This document shows, in pieces, positions 11,601 through 22,115 of a stretch of DNA of 64,000 bases. The DNA lies in assembly GCA_023159155.1 (NCBI GenBank), contig JAJNNX010000002.1, forward strand, positions 1,116,001-1,180,000, given 5' to 3'. Source of the stretch: Ustulina deusta. Lineage: Eukaryota > Ascomycota > Sordariomycetes > Xylariales > Xylariaceae. The notes beneath the pieces are model-generated. The model made no database searches, was not told where the DNA came from, and worked only from the letters and a program-made list of their open reading frames with translations. Both the position numbers and the translations under genes were made by a program. Positions within the stretch are counted from its first letter, which is position 1; each line of letters begins with the position of its first letter.

Positions 11601-11988
11601 TTCGTTGGTCTTTATATTTAAAGTAGTCAGCGCCGAGCAAGTCCGAAAGTACGTTCAATTTAGTTCCCAAGACCGATTACGCTATGTCCCTGTTTTCGGG
11701 ACTGGCTGCAGCTGACCGTCTTTCAGATCCGTCGTGCTTGGGCTTCTCGTGTCACACACGAGTGGGAAGCATCAATCGATATTTACAATAAGGCCATTAG
11801 ACCTGGAATAATCAAAAGGCTCGGAGTTTCTTGAAGAAGGCCGAGTGGTACACACATTATTTGCCCTCCCTCACTCGCTTTCGTGAACAATTAAGTTTCT
11901 AACACTCAAATCGTAGGTTTTAGATATCTGTTAGAGGTAGAACCAAGCACTGTTGAGTGGCCTATCGATATTTCGTTTGTGGACTAGA
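8625..11988. other. Long gene-poor stretch (3.4 kb)
   Basis: No ORF here has recognisable domains or clear splice support. The best minus-strand ORF (10830-10345, about 161 codons) shows no family signature and is not called. Copies of the recurrent TAGGTAGGTA motif occur at 10271-10284 and about 10440. The rest appears to be ordinary intergenic DNA. Confidence 0.5.
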
Positions 11989-13184
11989 ATGGCGAGCTTT
12001 ACGAACGGCTTCCCGCAATTCTCCAAACTGCCACCAGAACTACGGGATCAGATCGTAGGTGATCCTTCCAACTTGCTACCCTTCTGAGATATCCTCCGTG
12101 CTGCTTGTCCCCAGTTCACTAGGGAATCTCTGTGATGGCCGCTAATACTCGCTGTTGATGAGACCGCTAATGGATTTGTTCTTCGTCGTAGTGGGCCCAT
12201 TCTTTCCCGGAGACCCGAATTTACGAAGTGTTGGATTCGCCCTGTTCTTCTCCGTCACAAGCTGGGGCAAGTGCCAAACTTATTTTTGCTGATGTTCGAA
12301 ATGAGCCTCCTCCTGCCCTAGCACGAGTATGTCGAGATTCTCGGCAAGCGGTGCTGCGTTATTACAAGCCCTTGGTGTTCTCCGGAATCGTTAAGCATAT
12401 AAATCTTAGCCGCGACATTCTCCTTCTCGACTCGTACCTACAAGTCAGACGTCTTCTTAAAGTAATTCGCTTGTTAAGTCAGATCGAGTCCGTCAGGCGC
12501 AGCGCTTCTAGGATAGCGCTTGGGACGTCATGGGGTTTACATACCGGGTTGCACCTCCGTCTCTTTCACAAGACTGTACGGACGAATCAGATCATGGCAC
12601 GACTCCTTCAGCATCTTTCCAAATTTACCAATCTCGAAGCGATCATCTTAGTTGTGTATCAACGCTCTACATTCAACCTAACTTTCAATCAATCGAATCG
12701 CACAACCGTCCCTTGGGATCATCATGATTTGTGGGAAGCGTACCATTACCGATTCAATGTCAATTTTAACCTCGAGAATTACTGGCTGCGCAGACCCTAC
12801 GAGACGAAGCTAGTTCGGTATGATCCCGAAGTCCATAAGACTGCGAAACCGTTGGCATCCACGCGGATGTCAAAATCATCTTGTCGTGACCCTCAGCCAC
12901 GAGGACACCAGTACGCATCCCCGGGTCTTTTATTTCCCCCATCGCTATTCTCCCACTTACTCCTGAAAGCCTCAAATAACTCAAACCCCCTGCTATTCGG
13001 CTGCGATCTCTAACACCTGAATTCATCTAGAGTGCGAGATTTGAAGAGGATGTTCGAGAAGTCACTACATAGTGTGGCGGAGAACGACCGCCGATTTCCC
13101 GCCGGGTTGTATGAGCCCCCGAAGCTAGAGACAGCGACACTGACCTGGATTTATACGGGATTCGGCTATGGCGATTGTCCTTGA
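11989..13184 (+). CDS. 2EXR-domain protein (three exons)
   Basis: Exons 11989-12054, 12192-12910 and 13031-13184 encode 312 residues. The start MASFTNGFPQFSKLPPELRDQIW is the F..FxxLPxELRxxIW signature of the fungal 2EXR family, completed across the first intron. The next conserved block PPPALARVCRDSRQAVLRYY is the second family motif, and EAIILVV lies in the typical central strand. The last exon reads VRDLKRMFEKSLHSVAEND and ends YGDCP. Its acceptor (branch CTAAC, CATCTAG) and the GTACGC donor give matching phase 2, so the frame stays intact. 2EXR proteins are expanded in Sordariomycetes; their function is unknown. The third-exon junction is the least certain part. Confidence 0.78.
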
Positions 13185-13987
13185 CAATAGAAACCACCTC
13201 TCTCCATTACGATCCATAATGATCTCAAGTGGCAATCAAGTTCGACTTATCAAAAATATCATTGAATTCAACAATACTTGTTTACGAACCTGGAATTCTG
13301 GTGTATGGAGAACATGTTGCTTGTGAATTGACTAGACATGGCCGCAGTACATTGATTGCATGGACTTGAAAGCGTTTACATCAAACTCTAGCCATATCGG
13401 ACCCGTGCCCAGACAATTGCCTTGGTGTGGGCTGCCATTTCCCATGTCCAGTTCATATTCCATGAAGGAAATCCTATTCGTAGGTCTTCCGACATAGACA
13501 AAGTTGGTGACTTATCCATCGACAGAGGCTTTTTCAGCAAGGTCAAGGGACATTGCGTGTATTTGTCAATATTGTGCACTAAGCACATGCAAAGAGGAAG
13601 GTGCAATCTGCTTGTTCAACATTTCAAGCAAACTCACGCTGGTGACTTGTTTCGTGATGGTCAGAAATACAAGCCACAACACTGGCAAAGCCCAAGGCTA
13701 TCTTTCCACCCAATGGACGGCCCAATGGACAACCCACTGCGACGACAACATAGCCGTCATTTTGTGTCGTCAACAAAATAACAAATAGCTGGTCAGCAGC
13801 TGCAGGACCTTTTAAATCCTCTTCAGTCTCTTCTTTGTCACCACCTTTGCAGCTCAGCATCGTGATCTCTATCCAGCGACCTTAATAGAGGATTCTTTGT
13901 CTTGCACCTAGTAAGCATTCTTCTCAGTTTGGCTAAGAGTATGAAAAATCTTTGGTACCTCGTTTACTACCACCTGACACTTTCCAG
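13185..13987. other. Intergenic between two 2EXR-type genes
   Basis: No 2EXR N-terminal motif or other convincing exon is visible, although the bases just before 13988 (CTGAC then TTTCCAG) look like an intron end. Confidence 0.45.
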
Positions 13988-14887
13988 ATGAACGCGATGA
14001 CTCCCACTGGCATGGGACCTTCAAGCGCTAATATCCGCGCCGAAACCCTGAGAATGGTCCTCGAGAAGTGCGAGGGTGATATCAGTGATAGTAGAATAAT
14101 ATGTCTTCGTTTCGCTGCCGAGGACAAGCATGGCTATAGAGAATTACAACTCTCCAAGCAGAACCTTCTCCCCGTACCTCTCAGTCTCTCCCAAGGGAGT
14201 AGGGCCGACTCCCTAGATAATTCCACAAGTCCTATTCGTTTTAGGCGGGAAATCATTGGCAGGCAGAAAGACATTGTCTACTTCGATTTTGACACCATGG
14301 AGGAACTCGAGCTCTACCAGACCGGACCGCTCCAGCAAGTCACAGGCATAACGACCGTCGCTGTCCACTGGCAGTCTTTCCGCACCCGAGAGCAGCTAAA
14401 GGAGAGCCTCATGAGCGTTTACAGCCGGCTCCGCAACATCGAGAGGATCATAATAACTGTCGATCATAACTATTGTTGTGCCCCAGCCGACAGCGCCTGT
14501 TACCGCACGCCGCCGCTCGGCTTCTACGACATGTCTCACAGCACCATGCTGCAATACGAGAGCAAAATAGTTAACTGGTGCACCATCGGCCGGGAGATTC
14601 AACAGATGGTCCGAAACAAGGCGTTCTGGAGGGAGTGCAACCGCCGGTACGCGCTCGAGCAGATCCTCCCTATCAAGACCAACCCGCCTCGTATTCCCCA
14701 GATCCATCTCATGGAGGTCGCCAGACACTGTGACAACGAGGGAGCTCTGCGTCTACCAACCCAGCGCCCCACGCTGATGCGCGACCTTGCTCCTGACCTG
14801 GCTGATATCGATGAGCTCCGGAATCCAGAGCAGCCAGAGGAGGAGCTCGCTCCTTCGGACCACAGCTTGATGGACCTGCTTGATTGA
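13988..14887 (+). CDS. 2EXR-like protein lacking the N-terminal motif
   Basis: An open frame of 299 codons from the ATG at 13988. The central part resembles the middle and end of 2EXR proteins: RREIIGRQKDIVYFDFDTM, VTGITTVAVHWQSF and RLRNIERIIITVDHN. The N-terminal LPxELRxxIW signature is absent. The sequence immediately before the ATG (branch-like CTGAC, then CTTTCCAG) looks like a 3' splice site, so an upstream exon may have existed, but I could not find one between 13200 and 13950. It is therefore either a shortened paralogue starting here or a gene with a missing first exon. The C-terminus is acidic (PEQPEEELAPSD). Confidence 0.6.
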   Translation: MNAMTPTGMGPSSANIRAETLRMVLEKCEGDISDSRIICLRFAAEDKHGYRELQLSKQNLLPVPLSLSQGSRADSLDNSTSPIRFRREIIGRQKDIVYFDFDTMEELELYQTGPLQQVTGITTVAVHWQSFRTREQLKESLMSVYSRLRNIERIIITVDHNYCCAPADSACYRTPPLGFYDMSHSTMLQYESKIVNWCTIGREIQQMVRNKAFWRECNRRYALEQILPIKTNPPRIPQIHLMEVARHCDNEGALRLPTQRPTLMRDLAPDLADIDELRNPEQPEEELAPSDHSLMDLLD

Positions 14888-15906
14888 TTGTGTAATCGAT
14901 CACATTACGACAACTCTCCGAGATGCGTGCATCGCCAAGTTTTCCTTTGGCAGTGTTGCCCAATTTTGCCGCATCCCAGATGAGGAGAGTCGTTCAGCTT
15001 GGAACAACGAGGAATATGTTTAGAGCTCTGGGGCTGGGGGCTGGTGAGCTAGGAGGTCACATGTCACAATGTAGCGTCTTTCCATGATGAATTACAGCGA
15101 TTTGGGAACCATTTTTCAGGGTGGTTTATAGCGAGGGCGGTCTTTTTATTGTATACTTAGTTTTTAACAGCGACAAAATTGAATTTGTGGTTCTCTCCGC
15201 TGTCTGTCACAGATCCGGGGTCTTCTATGCTGGCTTGCTCGAGGCTCCAGAGTAGATTGTTTCTTGATGCTACGAGACTAGAACGTCATCCATAGCCGTC
15301 ATGATTCCAATCTACCCTGGTTTGTTTCCTTCACACGGCCTTAGAATACCTAACAAGTGGTAGATTAACGGCGCAAGATGGATCTTAGTAATTCACTGAG
15401 GAGAGGAAACATCTAGCGCACGCATATAGTCGAGCGGCCGGCCCCCATGGCAGCGGGCTAGGGTAACTTCTATAGTCCACAGAAGAATAGTCGGTTCTGT
15501 GGCGGCGGCGACGCTGAGAGCCCGGATGTAGGTCTTCAGGATAGGCCATCTCAGGAGCAATGGCCTAAAGTGGACCAACCACAGGGTACCGGTCTGCGTA
15601 ACGCTCGCGATTCATTGCCTTAGAACGTATTAACGTCGAAGAACACCAAGGATCGCAGTAGAGAAATCGCCCAGATAAATCTGGAGATTGATAACCAAGG
15701 TCAGCTCGGGCTCCTTGGGGGTTTGGTTGCCAATTGTTAGGTACCTAGTAGCGAGTGGAACAGGTGGGCTAAGGAGTTGTATGTACACGTGTAGAGATAC
15801 CTAGGTACTTACATGTAATCAATGGAAGGCAGTCTCTCCCCGTACCTTCCCCACCAATTCTGGAATATGAATCCTCGATCATGAGGAACAACATTATCGA
15901 GACATA
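14888..15906. other. Intergenic
   Basis: No gene seen. Contains TAGGTACCTAG at 15738-15748 and ACCTAGGTACTTAC near 15799, copies of the window-wide motif. Confidence 0.45.
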
Positions 15907-16003
15907 GGCTAGGTGGCAGAGTGGTCTAATGCGGTAGACTCGAATTGAATAATTCTGCAATCTATTTCCCTCGGGAGCGTCTGTTCGAATCAGGCCCTAG
16001 TCG
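15907..16003 (+). tRNA. tRNA-Ser (anticodon CGA) with intron
   Basis: The acceptor arms GGCTAGG (15907-15913) and CCTAGTC (15996-16002) pair over seven positions with one G-T. The D region reads TGGCAGAGTGGTCTAA. The anticodon arm GTAGA pairs with TCTAT (15961-15965), and the loop CT-CGA-A places anticodon CGA at 15941-15943. About 15 bases (15945-15959) lie between position 37 and the 3' side, the standard site of a nuclear tRNA intron; yeast tRNA-Ser(CGA) also has one there. A long variable arm typical of class II tRNAs follows, then a T arm with TTCGAAT. A T5 run just after 16006 serves as an RNA polymerase III terminator. A discriminator G is at 16003. Confidence 0.85.
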
Positions 16004-17248
16004 ATCTTTTTGTCAGAGTAATGAGTGATTTTTATCTCGATGTGACATGACAACTGATGGGGTGATACCTAGGTACTCCCGGTAGGCTGGCAAGCTATGT
16101 GGGGCCGCTCGGCAATGCAGGATTTATGTGGGTCTGTGACACTTTGTCACCTGCCCTACCCACTATATGTAGCAATACAGCACCAGACCATTCACACACT
16201 TCCTTGCCTAATGTACAGTACATGTAATACCGTAAGTGTAATATCGTCATTTGAATTGAAACTTCCGCAGACTTCTTCTATTAGGATTTCATCCTATCTA
16301 GGCATCGGACCAGGTAATAGGTTAATCCAGGTGAGGAGAGAAGGGGGGGGATGTATACATATAGACATCGCTCGGCAACTCACATGTCGCCTCAGTCCCG
16401 GCGGCCCTGAAGAACTCCGCCTTGGCGTTACATCTCACTACCTAGTAGGAGTGCAATGTTCCTCAACAGGTTCCAAATTGACACGGCGGGAGTCACCGTA
16501 TTGTTAAGGTGATCCAAAATCGGTTTAATTAATGGAAATCAGCTCGAGATGTCGGAATTTATTCCTTGAAAATGAATAAACCCCATCATTTGCATCGCGG
16601 ATGGAATCTCGGGGCATCGTTGATCAGAGAGAACCCTATGAAACCAAGCAGTTGCCTAGGCCACACTTTGACAGCACCGGAGGCCATTGCTACCCAATCC
16701 GAGTGTTGATCAAGCATCCCTATCGGCTCTCCAAATTGCGAATTTGGCCGTATTATCAAATGTCCTGATGTCGAACAGCCCAGCCATGTTGATGTTACTG
16801 TTCTTACGGGCACACGCGGCCGTCTGCGATGGCAACCACTTGTCCTTTGCCCTCGTCCATACAGCTTGTTAAGGGAGCAGTCTGCGAAATTTCGTTGGCT
16901 CTTAGTATCTATCATACGAGCTCGGTCGTTCCGCGATACAATCTCTCCCACCATTTCAATGTAGCATACTTTGTCGATCGACGCTATACTATGTAGATGC
17001 TGACCTAGGGTGATGAGCCGGGCCCTACTGGTTGGCGTTGCCTACGACGGATGGGAGACCACACGTCAATCAGCCAAGGCAACCCGGCAACTCTTTAGAA
17101 ACTTACCAGCTCACTTCCATGCACATTACAAAACAACTACAGCCAGGAGGTGGAAACGGAGGAGATAATACAAGCGGCATGTAGATCATTGTACTATTTA
17201 GTCTAGGCGTGGTGAACAGGTGGAAGGATTGCATGCTTGCTTGGAAAG
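16004..17248. other. Intergenic
   Basis: About 1.2 kb with no supported gene. ACCTAGGTACTCC near 16067 is another copy of the recurrent motif. Confidence 0.45.
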
Positions 17249-18695
17249 TTACGCGGATTGGGCAGCACTTATTTTCCCCCTCGCCAACACCCCGAATCCC
17301 TGAACCAGATCGTCTCGCAGATCTTCCCAGCCCTCAACGCCTATACTCAGCCTCAACAAGCGCTTGTCGACACCCGCATCCGTCATGGAGCGCCACTCGA
17401 TGAGACTCTCCACACCACCCAGGCTCGTAGCGTGATGGAAGAGATTCAGCTTGCTGGGCAGTTTCCTCGCATCGTCCGCATCCCTCATATACAGCGCGAA
17501 GACGGGGCCAAAGCCATTCGGCATCTGCTTCTTCAGCCAGCCGAGCGCCTCCCCCTTGCTCCCGACCTGCAGGCTCGCGTGCTTGATCTCCGCGACCGTG
17601 TCGTGGACCACGCTTCCCTCGCGACCCCTCTCGGCTTCCAGCCACCGGACCAATTTCTCCGCATCGGCGCTCTGCTTGCGGACGCGCAGCTCCAGCGTCC
17701 GGAGACTGCGGATGCCGAGCCATCCCTCCAGACTGCCCATCACCGACCCCAGGAAAACACGCTCCGCCAGCAACGTAGGCAGCCACTCGTCGGCGCGCCG
17801 CGGCGCGATGGCCAGGACGCCGCACAACATGTCGCTGTGGCCGCCGAAGTACTTGGTGCCGCTGTGCATGATGATGTCGACGCCGAAGGCGAAAGGGTCG
17901 AGCAGCGGGGGCGGCGCAAACGTGGCGTCGACGGAGAGAACCGCGCCGGTGCGCCGCGCCTTCTCGGCGTAGAACTCGAGGTCGCGCGCCTCGCCCGTGG
18001 GGTTCAGGGGCGTCTCGACATGGATCAGGTCTCCCGGCCCCAGCTCCTCGTCCGCACAGTCCAATTCCAGCTGCTTCAGCCCCGTCAGCTTCGATATCAC
18101 CTTGAGCACGCCGTGGCAGCCGTGGTACCCGCCCCCGATGGCGATGCGCTTCGGGTTCAGGAACACGACCATGGCATGGAAGGCCGACAGCCCTGAGCTG
18201 TACGACAGCGCTGGCCCGCGGAGGATCGAGGTCAGGATAGCCTCGAAGCGCTGCGTGTTTGGCGCTGTCATCCGCGAGTAGACGTGTGAGTCATGCGGGT
18301 TATTCGGCTGTTCAAGTTGGGAGTTTTGTTAGCTGTAGCGCCTAGATTTGGCTCGTAGAGGGAATTGCTTGCTTTCTTGCTTGCCTGCATAAAAGCATGA
18401 GATTGGGGGATACAGTTTTCATGGGATAACGATGCTACGGGATATGGCATCGGGGAGATAGATGTCTTACGCTGGTATTGTTCATATAACTGAGGTCGTC
18501 TGGGTTTCGGCTATACCGAAATGTGGTCGAGACGTGCATGGGCGGCGCCACGGCTGCATGGGAGTTGAGGAAGTCGTCTGCATGGACGGTTTGCGCTGAG
18601 AGTGACAGGTGTTGGAGTCTGGATGCTAGCGCGGTAGCATCTTGCCTCGACGGCCCCTTTCCGTTCGTCCCGCCATTCGTTTCTTTGTCTGCCAT
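17249..18695 (-). CDS. Trans-sulfuration family PLP enzyme (YHR112C-like)
   Basis: Two exons (18695-18471 and 18307-17249) encode 427 residues of the Cys/Met metabolism PLP-dependent family. The intron has donor GTAAGA, branch GCTAACA and acceptor GAACAG, in phase 0. The sequence has FLNSHAAVAPPMHVSTTF, HDSHVYSRMTAPNT, the cofactor-region SSGLSAFHA, TPLNPTGEARDL, Asp about 202 in LSVDATF, and the Schiff-base lysine about 227 in MHSGTKYFGGHSD. This N-terminal pattern fits the poorly characterised fungal group of yeast YHR112C rather than classical cystathionine gamma-synthase or beta-lyase. The lysine context is HSGTK rather than the common HSATK. The reaction is not known; beta- or gamma-elimination on a sulfur amino acid is inferred from the family. 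Confidence 0.9.
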
Positions 18696-19873
18696 TTTAT
18701 CCCCTTCTTCGACTCGCGAGATGTTTTCTAAAGGGGCGAGGTCTGATGTCCCTTTACCCAACGTGCGTGTTGGTATTCTCCAGAGCTGAGATGGTTACAA
18801 GTGTCAACAGTCCCGAACAAGCGGAACGATGCGACGAATATACGGGACAATTCTTGAAAATATCTTTCCCTCGAGTACCTAGTTCTATGTGGGCCAATAA
18901 GAGAATAATGAGTAATATGTAACTTGGAACTGACAACACATAAATTCTAGGTTCTTGTAGCGGGGTAAATAAATAGATGGGTGGTATTTCGAGTGCCACC
19001 TTACGCCTAAGGAAGCTCCGTTAGTTCCTTCGAAGACCCCATCCGGGCTGCTCTCCAATTATAATAGATTAGATATCTATACCCGTGATTTTGCGCCATC
19101 GTTTGGCGCATGATAAAGACGGGTGGGCAAGGTTAGGTTCATGTACAATAGGGCGCGGCGACAGCTGCCGGTATCGGTGTCTTCTCATCATTGGGATATC
19201 CGGCCGGGATTCGGGCGTAGTGCCGGTGGAGGCACACTCAGGGCAAGCGGGGGATTTTAAGGGGCTTTCTTGCTAGCGGGCATTTAGAAAGCAAGTAATT
19301 TTCTATCCTATGTCGAGACCTCATTGACAAAACTTCACGACTTTAATCCCCCACGTGATAAAGTCGAACTGTTAATCCGCGTCCACATTCCTTTCGTAAC
19401 GTTTTAATCACTGTATAATCCACTCTCACAGCTATTTTATGGTGGATCTTGATCCCTTTCCAACAGGCGGCGGAGATAGAGATTATCTGACAGACAGGAG
19501 ACGTCAAACGGGCACATCATCGAGATAGATCTGTACACTCAAGGGCAGCAAACAATAAAGATGATATACTCGAGTGATGTGATGCAGTGCTCGGATTTTA
19601 GGCTGGCCAGCCAACTGTTCAGATACGGTATTTAGACTTCAGGTAAAACTTTGTGAAATAAATCGCTTCGCTGGAGGAAGTTAGAAACCACGGAGGAGTA
19701 TTTCGGGAATACCCGTCTCGCTGGTGGAGCGGCTGATGTGAACAAGCCGTGGCTGATGAAGTCTCCCCGTAGAATTGTAATATTGATATCGACGGATAGA
19801 GAAAAAAGAGAAAACAACTCCCCTCAAGTAAAACGCCACGCCAATGCAAAAAGGTATATCATATCCCTGCTCC
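18696..19873. other. Intergenic
   Basis: About 1.2 kb between two minus-strand genes. The part next to 18695 should be the promoter of the PLP enzyme and the part near 19873 the 3' flank of BUD23. No further gene seen. Confidence 0.5.
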
Positions 19874-20812
19874 TCAAAATGCAATGCGCCTCTTCCGCCC
19901 GGTGTACTTCGACGTCGCCTTAACGACCTTTCCTTTCCGTTCCATCTGCTCCTTCTTACGGATAATCCAGGCCTTGCTGCCCTTTTTCATCTCACCCTTG
20001 CCACTCTTCTTTTGTGCCCTGTTATCGAGAATGTCGACACCATCCATCCCCTTCACGACGCCGGTGATATCACCGCCCTTCTCTTCAAGCGAGCCACCGC
20101 CAACCGTCAACACTAGGTAATATTTAATGTTTTTCGTCTCGGGGTCATCCTCCAGCAGACCGGCGCCGAAGCCAGCCTTGACAGCAGCGCCCGTGATCAT
20201 CTTCTTCTGCTCGTCGTTCTTGGGGTAGAATTGACAGACAGCGCGCCCCCCTCGTTTCAGGCTCGCATACAAGCCATCGAAAAAGCGCGATAGCCGCCCT
20301 ATGGGTGATATTTCGCTACTCTCGGCGTTGCATAACCACTGGATGGCGCTGATGCTGATGGCGGCGTCGAAGGTACCCGCGCGGAAGGGCACGCCCTGGC
20401 CAATGTCGGCTAGCATCAGGTCGCCCTCGACATCCCGTTGCAGCGCGACGTCCAGCATAGATGGAGCCACGTCCATCCCAATCCACGTGTGTGGACCACC
20501 CTCGTCGGGCGGCACTGCCGATAAGATCTCGCCGGAGAGCCCGCTGCCACAGCCGACATCAAGGATGAGGGAAGGGGACTTGAGGTCGAGCAGCTCGAGG
20601 GCACGCTCCGTCATGGAGGCCTGGATGTTCTGTATCCGCGAGGACGTTGTATATTTGCGGGCCTCGGTGTCATCGTAGTGTATGTCGGCGGACCTGAGAA
20701 CGGCATAAGCGGGATGTCGTGCCGCGGGCGCTGTTTGGTGTCTGCACCGGGCTCGGAAGAGGCATGGTGGGGGAGGAGGGGTCTCTTACAGAGTGTCCTC
20801 TGGGCGCGACAT
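19874..20812 (-). CDS. bud23: 18S rRNA (guanine-N7)-methyltransferase Bud23
   Basis: Two exons (20812-20790 and 20693-19874) encode 280 residues. The intron (20694-20789) begins GTAAGAG and ends TTCTCAG. The N-terminus reads MSRPEDTLSADIHYDDTEAR and KYTTSSRIQNIQASMTERAL, typical of Bud23. The SAM-binding motif I is ILDVGCGSGLSGEIL, followed by WIGMDVAPSML and the active-site region ISISAIQWLCNA. The lysine-rich C-terminus (KAWIIRKKEQMERKGK, KYTGRKRR) is the family tail that binds rRNA. Bud23 methylates the 18S rRNA guanine near the decoding region in the nucleus, together with Trm112, and is needed for small-subunit export. Length is normal. Confidence 0.95.
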
Positions 20813-21260
20813 CTTGTCAATTGGTCTGTATTATTATGCAAAGTTGTCTTGGTATTTACTTAGGAGGCCTATTAGCTTCGTAGAATTCGTAGCATTCTCA
20901 TCTGGGAGCTTTGTCACTGTCACGCCGGAAAGTTCCAGGAAGAAGCAGATGGCCTCGATTAGTAGACCTGCCGGCGCACTCACTCACCTCGCTTGCTTTC
21001 AACTTTTCGGTGGAGTCGACCTTATCGCCGCCGTCTTATCGCATTCCGGGGAATTACCGGTTCAGGGATACTAAGTAAGTACCCTCGGTACCTTTAATGT
21101 GGGACTTGTCGGTATAGGAGGTAGGTAGTATCGGGAAGGCCACGCATCATCATGGCTAGCTTCCAAGTTCAAGTCATGTCCCCTGAAGACAAAAGAAACA
21201 ACATTCTGCCAATTCCTCTTCAACAACAACAATAATGTCCATGCTGCTATAGTCTAAAAC
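20813..21260. other. Divergent promoter of BUD23 and SVP26
   Basis: 448 bp between divergent starts; presumed shared promoter. Contains GAGGTAGGTAGTATC near 21118. No gene seen. Confidence 0.5.
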
Positions 21261-22115
21261 ATGTGGATTTTGCCTCTTGTCGGCTACCTAGGCTCCGTCC
21301 TAGGGTTTTGTTTCTTGACCCTAGCTATCGGTACGTGATCCGTGGCACTCAGCCTCTCGCTATCCCTGGAAAACGGGATTCCGTCTTCCGTCTTCGTAGA
21401 GCACAGCCCGAACAAAGTAGCATAGGTAGTCCTGTACTGATAGCTAATGCACTTCTTTCCACAGCCTCGGGCTTGTACTACCTTTCTGAGCTCGTCGAAG
21501 AACATACCGTCATTGCGAAACGACTCCTCACCCGATTAATATACTTCATCATCGGCCTTCAATCAGTCCTCTGGCTGGTCGATGGCCTCCCTTTGCTGTT
21601 GACCCTTCTGGGGGTCATATCCCATGTTGTCTACTTGGGCAACATGCAGCGATTTCCTTTTGTTAGGTTGACGGACCCCCTATTCCTAGCCTCATGCGGT
21701 ACGTCAACCATCAATAACAGTTGTATCCTACTGTTGAAATGAAAGTCTGGCCTGCTGACCCTTCGCAGTGCTCGTCCTTGTCAATCATTATTTCTGGTTC
21801 CGACACTTTTCTGAGGCACAACAGCAATCATACTCCCGATTGTCATCCATGTACGACCAACCTGACGTACCGAGCTTCACAGAAATCGCCTCGTTCTTCG
21901 GCATATGCGTGTGGCTTATACCTTTTGCCCTGTTTGTCAGTCTGTCAGCAAGTGACAACGTCCTGCCTACGATTGGCAGTGAGCAGCCATCGCACGATGA
22001 TGGTGGGAAGAACAAGCGCCAAGGCATGGTCAAAGTCATTGTTGATTACGTATTATCAGGCATAGGGGAGGTGAGTCGACTAGCAGGGTGGAAAAAACCT
22101 GAAGAGCGTTTTTGA
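21261..22115 (+). CDS. svp26: Svp26/TEX261 family ER-Golgi membrane protein
   Basis: Three exons (21261-21330, 21465-21698, 21769-22115) encode 216 residues. Hydrophobic segments make four transmembrane helices: residues 1-23 (MWILPLVGYLGSVLGFCFLT), about 42-62, 64-85 and 125-147. Family motifs include SGLYYLSELVEEHT, FIIGLQSVLWLVDGLP, QRFPFVRLTDPLFL and VLVNHYFWFRHF. The C-terminus is polar and ends GWKKPEERF. Svp26 is a COPII cargo adaptor that sorts Golgi glycosyltransferases out of the ER in yeast; the role here is by homology. Both introns have GTACGT donors and fit the frame exactly. Confidence 0.95.

Noticed and set aside
12911..13030. Open reading through the second intron of the 2EXR gene at 11989
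   Set aside because: Readable fragments such as FYFPHRYSPT occur, but each ends in a stop, whereas splicing joins two coding frames in matching phase with good signals.
16980..17070. 5S rRNA-like fragment (GGATGGGAGACCAC near 17048)
   Set aside because: Only the short box matches. The rest of a 5S gene (start, loop A and the closing helix) is absent.
17237..18196. Plus-strand ORF of 319 codons
   Set aside because: It lies opposite the coding strand of the trans-sulfuration enzyme. Its Arg/Leu/Pro-rich composition is the usual shadow of a GC-rich gene, with no domain or splice support.
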